Source: Lithospermum erythrorhizon (lineage: Eukaryota; Streptophyta; Magnoliopsida; Boraginales; Boraginaceae). From it: 64,000 nucleotides of DNA. Position numbers and translations under genes: made by a program. Positions 24,891 to 35,600 of the stretch are shown here, piece by piece. The notes beneath the pieces are model-generated. The model was not told the DNA's origin, ran no database searches, and saw nothing but the letters and a program-made list of their open reading frames with translations. Numbering within the stretch: position 1 is the stretch's first letter; each line of letters begins with the position of its first letter. The stretch spans positions 18,463 to 82,462 of the forward strand of contig JADFUC010000372.1 in assembly GCA_019722365.1 (NCBI GenBank), given 5' to 3'.

Positions 24891-26925
24891 CCGATTTAAG
24901 CTATGCAAGCACAATCACATAATTATGATTATCATGACTTTGGTGTTACTAAAAGTTCCAACTTGGGGATCAGATTAGTAATTCTTACGTCAACGAGCCC
25001 ACGCTGTATTACTGGAAATCACCGCAAAGGCATCAAATATATTGAACATAAATTCGTAATGAATAGTGTAAGTTCGAAGTCAGCGAACAAATAACTTAGA
25101 TCGTCATCCCGTGAGTACGGCCATCGCCCTGTTATATTAAGCAGTCCTACGATGTCGAATTCCTATCCCTCGACTTTTATATTTAGGTATGACATTAACT
25201 ACTTATTTATTAGGTGGGATTTGTTATATTTTATTGACTCTATGATCATCTCAAACATATTAATCAAACTAGCAAAAACATATATCTCATGAAACATAAG
25301 AAAAATGTAACACATTATTGAAATCGTGATATAATTATTAATAAAAATCTTTCAAACTAGATTAGTTCAAAATATATTTACTTTCATAAAGAACTTTCTT
25401 ATTGGCATATCCTCTTTAGTGGATCAATATCTATAATTAATTATAATCTATATGATTAATTATCCCAAAAAACTATATATTTATGGATTTCTATAAATAC
25501 AAATGCCTAGTAATTTTTAAGAAAATAATATAGGCCATATTATTAATATAATAAATAGTATATCATAAAGTCCATGACATCCATCAAAATATAACATATT
25601 ATATTATGTATGGTGAATAATCAATATTACATTTAACATAATATAATGGTTGAAGCAGAAAGTAAGCACACACATTACATGTCAAGAATATTCCTCAAAC
25701 GAGATAAACTATTTAATTATTTTAATTATAAAGTCACCAAGCAGCCTCTTAATTCTAGTGTGCATTAATATCTAATATTAAATTATGTTAATTAATATCT
25801 AATATTAAAATAACTAGTATTTTTCAAAAAATACTATTTTTACACTTATGATGATTAATTCCTAAATTATGTTATAATTTGAAATATCTAATAATCATAG
25901 GTCTTAAAACTTAATTAAATCAATTCCAAAATTTTATAATTAAACCTAATCAAAATTAGAATTTAATTGATCTATATCCATTAGCTTTAACTGATTCCAA
26001 GAAACTTTTTAATTTAATCTAATCTAATTATAACTAATTTTAATGTGGTTTAAAATAATTGATTAAAATAATTTTCAACAAGAAATTAAATTAATCAAAT
26101 TTAATTTATTTCTCACAAATCAATTATAGCAAAAACTATCGTTAATCGGCCGGACAAATCAAAACTCAATTGACCTATTAAACAACTGAATCGGGACTCT
26201 GCCTAATATTAACAAGGGACCGCCCGAGCAGCCCAACAAGTTGCAAAACAAATAACTAGCTTTTAGAGACTCAACCCATTATCCCAACGCCAAGCAAAAC
26301 GGGCGCGCCCGGATCAGTGGCCCATACGCCAGGCCCACACGCCCAAAAATGTATTTAACGTCTGAACTCCACACTCGATAAAAGACCTTCCGCCGCCATG
26401 AAGTCAGCGATGGCCGCCACGCTGTCGGTGACGGTGATTCCACGTGTCATCAAACGGGCAGCTTCACGCGCACCGCCACGTGTCGCTATATCCGTGAATT
26501 CGCATCCAGCCGAAGCATGTGGGTCGGATCAGTCAAATCGGGTTTCACATGAAGTCATCGTCTCAACTCAAGTGATTCTTTTCAAATGGTGACTTATCGC
26601 TGACGCCAAATTGCTGATACGATGAAGATATAATCGACGGTTTTAACACGTATTCAAATTAATAAAGTCATACAAAAATTAATTGAAATAATCTCAAAAA
26701 TTCTCAAAAAATCTAAATATTAATTGAAAATTTTCCACATTAAATAATTTCAAAAATAATTAACAATTAATTCTATTTCTTAATTATTTTAATCACATAA
26801 TTAGTCAATTAGAATTAAAACGCCATTACCTCATAAATTAAACATGCAAATCAATACTGCATTCGGCAAAACATATTTTACATTATTTACATAATCGCAA
26901 CTTCGCAGCCTAAGCTCGAGGCCAC
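24891..26925. other. AT-rich stretch with one GC-rich island
   Basis: Mostly AT-rich, with no terminal repeats. Bases 26220-26600 are clearly more GC-rich. A 64-codon frame at 26398-26592 starts in this island and the island holds two CCACGTGTC motifs (G-box core CACGTG) about 40 bases apart. No domain, splice site or homologue is recognised, so I do not call a gene. Confidence 0.35.
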
Positions 26926-27744
26926 CGTTGGATTTCTAAATCATATCTGTAAGTTCTAAAACTAATTAGATACGAATCCTAGGAATACTACTCGATTATA
27001 CAAAAATGATAAAAATGAATTACTGTGAGTGTACCGCTCTTCTTGGAATATTTTATTTGGCAATGGAAAAAATCTAGTAAGCTCAAATACCCAAAATAGA
27101 GTATCTCCAAGAATGTCCACTCCAACAAATGATCCGAACTCCTCCGCAAGCGCTTACTACAACCATCGGGGCGACACCGAAACAAAATGGAAGAGAAATA
27201 CCCTTCCAGCGAAAGTGTTCGGTCGAATCTGCCGGAGAGGAAAGGCGAATTCTTCACTCTAAGTCAAGCAACGAATGGAAAGAAATATTGGGCGAGAGTG
27301 AGTTGCCTCCCTCATCATAGACTTTTATCGAAATGGGCCGAAGCCCAATAGCCAACCTGCCCTCCCCCATAAACCCTAGTCGCCCAAAGTCTTCGAAATA
27401 GGAATTTTAACGTTTCTTTCATTTTTCATTTTGCACTGGTAAGCTTATATTACATTTTATTATTAGTCCTAAGCATCAAGCTTCTCAAGCGCGAATTCTT
27501 AGGACGGATCGACAATAGCAATATATTAGACAATATTAACCTATTATTATTTTAATATATAAATTACGAAATTTTAATCTCAAGAATCCATCATAACCCT
27601 AATGTCGATAATCAAATTCTAAATATTAATGGTCCAACAATTAATATATATCAACTTATAATCTTGGAACGTATAAATCGATTTGCATAAATCAAATTAT
27701 TCAACTGACATTTTCATGGTATCTATTATCTCATGTATCCAACA
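26926..27744 (-). repeat. LTR of the shared copia family (second copy)
   Basis: Runs from a degraded TGTTGG (reads CGTTGG at 26926) to CCAACA (27739-27744), the same inverted terminal hexamers as the solo LTR at 42822-43720, with which it shares order and wording across its length ('cttaggacggatcgacaa', 'caattaatatatatcaactta', 'aaatcgatttgcataaatcaaat'). Length is about 819 bases. The flanks do not form a target-site duplication, so this is either one LTR of a larger, rearranged element or an old copy. Open frames in 26988-27320 are inside it. Confidence 0.7.
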
Positions 27745-28299
27745 ACAATGACCCCAATAATAACTCGATTCCTTTCGCCATGCTGAGTCGACTGCAGTGG
27801 GAAGCCGCCCAAGGCTAAAGGACTGCATTACATGTCATAGTTGTAGACTACTTTTAGCTGGCATAAGAATAAGCCGGGCGAGGATCAAAGGAGGTCATAG
27901 TCTAGTTTCTATGACCTTTCATATATTTGTTCATCAAATTCATAAGTATTTGTTCATCAAATTCATATATTTGTTCACTCTTATAAAAAATTATTTATGA
28001 ATATTCAAAACTATAATTGATTTTGTTAATTGACTATCAAAACGAAGTTTTCAATTGCACTTCCACTTCAATTAAAGAAAAAGACCAAGACCAATAGAAA
28101 TGTGCAAAAAAATTTCTAAAAATTCAAGTTAATGGGAAAAATTAACTAAAAAGTAGAAAAATAGTGAATTTTGTTAGAATTGAAAGGAAAAATAGTTATT
28201 TGAAAATTGATTTAAAATAGTTTTTGTGAATTTTGGAAATTGATTTTTGTGTATCGAGCTTCTCAGTATTGAAATTATTCTTTTTGGGGGTGCAAGTAT

Positions 28300-28985
28300 T
28301 GTTGAAAATATGAGATATTTGAAATAATGTCTGTTGAACAATTCGATTATACAACCGATTTACTCATTTAAGTTTAAGTTTAAGTTCAGATATACGCTCG
28401 GGACAAATGATAATGTTCGATTTAGTGATAATTCCGCATTATCTTACTTAGCCACTTAATGCACTTTTATTTGTAGATAGCAAGCCTTGGGCGTTCCAAG
28501 ACCCCTCATTGCCTCGAATTAAAAGCATTGAGGAGGTAAAAGAGTTTCTACTTACTCTTTCAAAGCCTAAAAAAGAGACAATCACTGCCTATATATAAAG
28601 ACTATTTTTTGAAAATAACCAAAGCCATTCACTTCGGGTTTCACATTCAAGCGAAGTAGTTCTCTCTCTCCCCTCCTTTTTTCTAATGACTAGTAGGTAG
28701 GAAAATTTCTGATTTTTCAAATTTCAACCTCTTCCCCTTAGTTTATTTTAAAGGAGTTCTAGTAAAAACTCCCCGAGGAACTTGTTCTCGCTGCTTGTGT
28801 GGATAATTCTAGAGTGCATTCGGCTTCATCATATTATTCCGTCAAGTTATTATTCGCGATATTCCCTAAAGAACGGAACATATATTTTCTCTGGCTCTTT
28901 AATTATTTTTATACAACCGATGGTAATTATGGAATTCTGTGATTATAGTATTGTTGTAAATATTATTTATACGTTAGAAACATCA
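28300..28985 (+). repeat. LTR of the same copia family, opposite orientation
   Basis: Starts TGTTGAAAATATGAGATA (28300), matching the reverse complement of the right end of the 42.8 kb LTR (TGTTGGAAATATGAGATA). It has a TATA box (ctatatataaag, about 28589-28600) and a pyrimidine-rich segment soon after, and ends near '...cgttagaaacatca' (28985), which aligns with the other copy's 'ccgtaaaacccaaca'. A G-rich 'tttttgggggtgcaa' precedes it, resembling a polypurine tract. No matching target duplication is visible. Confidence 0.6.
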
Positions 28986-30339
28986 ATATGTATATGAGCT
29001 TCTCTTATTTGACTATTGTTTGAGGGATGAAGAGTATGAGTGGTATCTTACTATTTATATGAACTACTATATGCATTATGGTAATACTCTAATAGACAGT
29101 GATGTATTGTTTGGTGAGTTTGGGCTTAAATGACAGTGATCTTAGTTGAGGGAAGTTTGAATGAACATTTATCAATTATGAAAAGCCTTTCTTGATTGTT
29201 TTGGGTAGACAAGTAGGAAGTGAGTTTCCGCTTCAATTCTTTTGGGTAGACATGTACACATGTAGGTATTTGATAATCCCAATAGTAATACGCTATAGGA
29301 CCATCCAAAGGAGATTTAGACTTATTGGTATCGCTAGCCAAATCGGTGAAATATCCAATCGAATAAACTGATCTGCACTACGTAAGACGGTCCGTGGTGA
29401 AGCCCTCATTAATAGGACCGGTTTCTATCCACCTCGGGTCCACTCTAAAGGAGGCTTCGTTAGGCTATAACTGATCAAAAGACCATTAAAGAGGTAATTA
29501 TGAGGTGTATTGGAGATCATAATTATCCAAACACCTTAATGAGACGAAACCGTTACTATTTGATAGTAAATGGAGCAATCTAACAAGCTAACGGTCCATA
29601 CAACTCCAAGATAAACCCTCAAGTGTTTCAAGAAATTCACTTCTGATCCCTCAAATTACCTTTTACAGTAAACTAAACCTACTTCCATCCATTACTAACT
29701 TGATCATCGGAGTGTTTTGGTCAGCGACCAGCCTTGTTTTGGCAAGATTTCCATTTCTTGTTGAGTCCCTCACATTATCCGGTCCTTGTCAGTCCCTATA
29801 CGTATCAAAGCATACTCGAAGACTTATCATCCGATCCACTATCTAAATCGGAACAGGTCATCAGTATTTGATGTTATTTTGTGCTTTAGCTAGATTGTTG
29901 AATATATATATAGACACTTGTGGCTGGACGGATGTTCATTATTGTACGCATACATTAAAAAAAAGTATTACTCTGAGTTTTTTATGTATTCCGTATTTTT
30001 GTCATCTTAGATCAACAACAAATAACTCAAGAAACAAATAAAATGAGTCAAGAATATATCCGATTAATGCAAAAATATTTTGATTAATGCATACATATTT
30101 ACTTAATTGTACATAATTGTATATTTTGTATATGTTACTCATGCATTTATGTTTCTTTAAATCCATTTTTCGATTGTATAGAATCATCTTTTCATTTTCT
30201 TCTCATATATATGTTAGATAATTTTTAATATTATATTTATTATCATACAAAAAAATAATTATACAAAAATGAATAAATTCGTACAAACTGAATTGTGCAT
30301 AACAACTAGCGTATTTAATTTGTCAAATAACTAAACAAT
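28986..30339. other. Gene-free stretch
   Basis: No gene, repeat pair or terminal motif that I can support. Short open frames on the minus strand (29126-29341, 30002-30187) show no domain. Confidence 0.4.
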
Positions 30340-30369
30340 TTCTTCTTGTTCTTCTTGTTCTTCTTGTTA
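30340..30369. repeat. (TTCTTCTTG)n microsatellite
   Basis: Three near-perfect copies of a 9-base unit. The sequence 'aataactaaacaa' stands on both sides (about 30328 and 30384), so the block may be a small duplication. Confidence 0.75.
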
Positions 30370-30479
30370 GAGCAGCCTAGCAGAAATAACTAAACAAGTT
30401 CTTAGATCAATAAGATATTCTACAGCATTATTCTCAATCTACTTTGGCAGTCTTCTTGTCACATCATAATTTATATATT

Positions 30480-30705
30480 ACTCCCTTCATTACAAAATAA
30501 GTCGATTATTTAGCCAAAAAGTACTTTTATTGCGAGTTTACGAAATCAATAAAAAAAAGTAATAAAGTTTCATAATTTCTAATGTGATGTAAGATTATTA
30601 ATCAATGAAAACAAAAAATAAGGAATGATGATAACAATTTTGTAAATTTCAATACATAAAAGTCGCGATCGTAAAAAATCAAACAATCACTTATTTTTAA
30701 AATAA
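30480..30705. mobile_element. Degenerate Stowaway-like MITE
   Basis: Left end reads TA-CTCCCTTCATTACAAAATAAGTCG, close to the Stowaway terminal consensus CTCCCTCCGT. The right end is eroded; 'caatcacttatttttaaaat' near 30684-30704 is its likely partner in inverted orientation. No clean TA duplication at the right. It sits about 2 kb upstream of the acyl-CoA oxidase gene. Confidence 0.42.
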
Positions 30706-31379
30706 ATAAAAAATTTTCGATATTTATTTATTTCGGTATCTGATTTCTGGGTGATGGTTTTTCCTCTTAGCCATAAGGTATAGTTGTATACAACACAAAG
30801 CAGAATCCACGGAAAAACATGCATGAAATAGTGGGACAATGAGTTTGAGCATAATTCAAGTTTCAAAAATAAATAAATTTTGTTAATACATGGTAGAAGT
30901 CGTAGAGTAATAAGTTAAATAAATTTCGAAGTTCCATTTAGACTCCATAAGTAGAAGTATATAATTGACGCTTCACAAACATCAGACGAATATGCATAAG
31001 AATTAAGTTAAAGCAAATACCTTAAATATTTCTATTTTATATGAACCTTAAGATTAAATATATTACTTACGTGATAATATAATCCAGACAACTACGTAGT
31101 TCTTACTTTACAAATTCACGGTAAGCTTCTAAGATGGGGCTCATAAATTTCATATCAAATACTCAATCGAACATTTTAAATATATAAAGGATAAATTTAT
31201 TTAACGGATTAAGTATTACCGATATGATGCCGGATATATACCCGGTTAAATTTTAATTCTGATTTTCAAGTCAATATCGATCTAGTTTAGTTTTGAATCT
31301 GTTTTTAGTCAAATTTTTGTTTTGCTTCGAGTTTATGTTACCGTTCGCGAACACCACTATACATTACTTTTAATTTAAA

Positions 31380-31515
31380 TCGAAGGTTTGATTTAACAAT
31401 TAAAAATAATCAATTTTGACCATATGGAAATCGTATTTAAATACTACGGAGTACTTCATTTCAATCTAAATGGGTGGTTTAATTTAACAATAAAAATATT
31501 CAAATTTGACCATAA
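31380..31515. repeat. Imperfect direct repeat, about 90-base offset
   Basis: 'tttgatttaacaattaaaaat...caattttgaccat' (about 31387-31423) and 'tttaatttaacaataaaaat...caaatttgaccat' (about 31477-31512) are imperfect copies. It lies about 1.1 kb upstream of the acyl-CoA oxidase start codon. Confidence 0.6.
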
Positions 31516-32084
31516 ATAAAAATATTTTATGACCAAGTACAACAGATTTGCAATTGAGTATCAGTAGGTGTAGTAGGTAGCCAACCATGTCCATGCAAAA
31601 TCTATTTTCCTATTTCCCTCATGTTAATATTTGCCAATACTCAATCCAATACTAAATGGGGCCTATGTCAAAATGTAATCCTTCTATTTTTTAAAATGGT
31701 TTTCTGATCAAATAATTACCTAATTTTTTTTTTCATCAATATTTTTTTATTTATCAAGATTTACAAATAGAGTATGAGTTTGTATCATTTAGATAAAAAA
31801 AAATATCCATGATGAAGTTACATGAATAAAAGATAATGTGAAAAAACTGCATGAATGTATGGTTGTTATGGCATTGTGTGTTAAATTATGAGGGATAATA
31901 ATAATAATCAAATAGCAAGAAAGATGTTAAATTTTGTCTAGCGGCTAGAGATGGTCTAATTATGTAATGTGTATTAACTAATTTTATTAATATTTTGATA
32001 TAAATACAAATTTAGACGAATACCTTCAAAATACTTCATTTTAAGTAGAATAAAAACCTCCCATTAAATTAAAATGATACAATT

Positions 32085-32375
32085 AATTACATAAATAATT
32101 AATTATGAAAGTCAAAAAAGGAAATAAATAAAACAAAGGTAAATGATACATGAATTATACCTTCAAAGTATGTTGACTTTTTTTAATTACATAAATCATT
32201 AGAAAAACGTGTTTGTAATTATGAAAGTCAAAGGTTAAATGATACAGGCATTATACCTTCAAAATACATTGGCTTTTTTAATTACATAAATCATTAAAAA
32301 TGTGTTTGTAATTATGAATGTCAATAAAGGAAATAAATAAAAGAGAAAGTAAATGAAACAGGTCAAATAAAATAA
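32085..32375. repeat. Three tandem 95-100-base repeats upstream of ACX, with W-box cores
   Basis: Units start 'aattacataaat' at 32085, 32185 and 32280. Each contains 'aattatgaaagtcaa' or a variant, and the first two also 'ttataccttcaaa.ta..ttg.ctttttt'. The offsets are 100 and 95 bases. TTGACT, the W-box core bound by WRKY factors, occurs at 32173-32178 and, on the opposite strand, at 32110-32115 and 32226-32231; in the third unit these sites are mutated. The array lies 270-560 bases before the ACX start codon, so it could act as a promoter element. That role is inference. Confidence 0.72.
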
Positions 32376-32551
32376 ATTTAAATATGTGAAATCGTCATAT
32401 TAGCAGTTTTTCGTCGTCTGAAATTCTACGGAGGAGGTGATGTGCAGCAACTGATGAGTAGTATTTATCATCCAATTAATTTTGTAAAATAATTATTAGT
32501 CTCAATTTCCAACATTGGAGTGCGTAATCTTTTTAGTCTTTAATCCTTATC

Positions 32552-32558
32552 TATATAA
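32552..32558 (+). promoter_or_regulatory. Probable TATA box of the acyl-CoA oxidase gene
   Basis: TATATAA lies 86 bases before the start codon at 32644, leaving room for a 5' leader of about 50 bases. No start site can be proven from sequence. Confidence 0.6.
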
Positions 32559-32643
32559 CCCCACATATATATTACGGAGTATATACATACACACAGTATT
32601 TTTTACATAATTAGTTTTGATTTTTGGGTTGATTAGGAAAAAA

Positions 32644-35600
32644 ATGGATTATTTGGGAGCAGAGAGGAAGAAAGCGGAATTCGATGTGGAGGATATGAAG
32701 ATTGTGTGGGCTGGATCAATCCATGCTCATCAACTCTCTGATCGAATTTCCAAGCTTGTTGCTAATGATCCTGTATGTTTGCTTTATTCATTCATTGTCC
32801 CAAAAAGATTGTCCACTTTCATTTCATAATTGATAAAGTTTTAGCACTTTAATAAACTTGGTATGATTTTTTTATTCTGCTTTAGCTTTATTAATTAATT
32901 GTTCCCAAAAAATTGTCCAGTTTCATTTTCAATTGCCCAAATTCGTTTTAATGATATGTAGCATTCTAATAAACTTTCTATGGCGTTCATTCTTTTTGTT
33001 TCTTGTTTAGCTTAAATGATTAATTGTTCCAAAAAGATTGACTAGTTTGATTTTCAATTGTCGAAATTGATAAAGGTTGTAGCTTTTGATTCATTTTATT
33101 AGTGAAGTGCATTAAAAACTAGCATTATGATAAACTTTTTTTGGTTTTTGTTTCATGTTTAGCTTGATTGATAATTTAGATTTTCTTTTTTCTATTTGTT
33201 TCTGGGGTTTTTCACAAATTCATGAAGCTTGTGTGAATTTTGTTACATTTCTTGTTAAAATTGTGGTAAATGTCTGAAGTGATCATTGCATCAAGTAAAT
33301 TAAATGTTAAACACTGCCCCCCCCCCCAATCATCTGAAAAGATTGTCCGGTTTGATGTTCGATAGGCAGAATTAACGAACTTCGTAGCTTAACTGACACT
33401 AATAACTTCAACTCGAATCAGAATTGTTATATTAATAGTAATGCACGGTAAGAATACTAGAATTGGATATGTTTTTTACCAAATATTTTAAGACATCTAT
33501 AAAAATACTTGAGTACAAAATTTAAAAACCAGCAATTAAAAATCAAAACTTGACCATCTTTTTGGGATGGATGGAGTAGTTATAATCTTCTTAGAAAGTT
33601 AAATGTAGCTGAGACCAGCTCCAGAAAATATATGTACTTGTATCGCTTTCGTAAATCTCGCCTTCCCATTGAATTTTTGAAAGGATTAAGTATGATACTT
33701 GTAAGAGTCGAGTTAAATGTTTGTATTGTGTGTTAAATAGTTCAATTTTTACTAGATTTAATGTGACTGCTGATAGCAATGGACTAGTTATTGAATTGTT
33801 GCTCTTTCATAAATTGAATTTTCCGGTTTCCCCTTTAATTTTTTAAAGGAGCGATTATGATACATGCTGACTACCAAACCGGTGTGTATCCTGTGATGGG
33901 TATGATTGATGAATCGTTAGTCATTTTTGTAAAAGACCATAGACCATTAGACTTGAGAGATGCATTGAAGTGCCACATAGCTAAATTATTATCTGAATTC
34001 ATGCTGAAGGTCTCTTTGGGTTTAGGTTAAGGCACCTCCATAATTGGAGGGCTGAAGACAAAGAAACATACAATGCAATGCACCTCTAGGTTTTGGCTTG
34101 ACAATTGATGCAATAACATGTTTATTACTGTATCAATGTTGTTTTGTTTGCAATATTTCTCTTCATGTAGATATTGTCTTAGTCTTTTAACTATCATTTT
34201 AGGTTAATTGCAAGGAAAATCTATTTATGTGAGGATTAGTTTAATTCGCTCTTTTTTACTTTGAGATTGTTTTTTAACGGTATCATTCCTTATATTGAAT
34301 TGCTCTTGATTTAGGCATTTCGGAAGGATGATAGGACTATGCTAGCCAGGAAAGAGTTGTTTAAGAATACACTTCGGAAGGCAACATATGCATGGAAGCT
34401 CATAAATGAGCTACAACTATCTGGTACATCTTTCCAAGTCCTCATAATTACAGTTTATTGTTCGTATACAACTATTTATGATTGTTATATACTACATACT
34501 TGACAATCTTCTTGGGATGGAGATAGTATAATTTGCGACTTTCACAATCTCCAAAATTTGTTAACAGAGGAGGAAGCTTCTAAAGTAAGGTTTTATGTGG
34601 ACGAACCTGCATTTACTGATCTTCATTGGGTAATTTTCTCTATTATGTCATTGTAGATTGTCTCACTTGCTATGCGTACCTCAACGAGATCTCATGTTAT
34701 TTTACCATGTTGACTCACTTGTCTTTGTTGATAATTTAGGGAATGTTTGTTCCTGCTATAAAAGGACAGGGAACTGATGAGCAGCAAAAGAAATGGCTGT
34801 CACTTTCCTACAAGATGAAAATAATTGGCTGCTATGCACAGACAGAGCTTGGTCATGGATCAAACGTGCAAGGTCTTGAAACAACTGCAACATTTGATCC
34901 TAAAACAGATGAATTCATAATTGACAGTCCAACACTGACCTCCAGCAAAGTGAGTATGATAAGCATTAGGTGTCACATATGGATTTTGTGTTGTAAGCCC
35001 ACAATGTTCTTTGTTTGCAATATCCCATTTAGTGAATATTTTTCAGTATTCCTCATTTAGACAATAACTTTGCTCATTCTCTACTTGAATAGTGGTGGCC
35101 TGGTGGATTGGGAAAGGTATCCACCCATGCTGTTGTTTATGCCCGTCTTATAACAGGAGGTCAAGATTATGGTGTCCATGGTAAGTAATAGTGGTTGTTA
35201 AGATGACACAAGTGATAAGTTTGGAGATTTCCCTTTTAGAAGCTACTATAATAATATTTCTTTTAACTATATATCTCTAGGTTTTATTGTTCAGTTGCGG
35301 AGTTTGGAGGATCACAATCCTCTTCCTGGTATAACCGTTGGTGATATAGGAATGAAATTTGGAAATGGAGCTTATAATACCATGGACAATGGTGTGCTAA
35401 GATTTGATCATGTACGTATTCCAAGAGACCAGATGTTGATGAGGTACATTGCTTGACTTCAGTATTTTAATGGACTCATAATTTATTACTTCGGAGAATA
35501 TACTTTTTGACTGCATAAATAATCAGATGTTGGTTCCTTATGTTGAGAGCTTGGTCCACTGATAGGATAAATTAGGTTTGGGATAAAAGTCAAGGGTAAG

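Noticed and set aside
32617..32643. In-frame extension upstream of the ACX start codon
   Set aside because: It contains no ATG, only a TTG at its beginning, and adds residues absent from the family; ATG at 32644 aligns with known starts.
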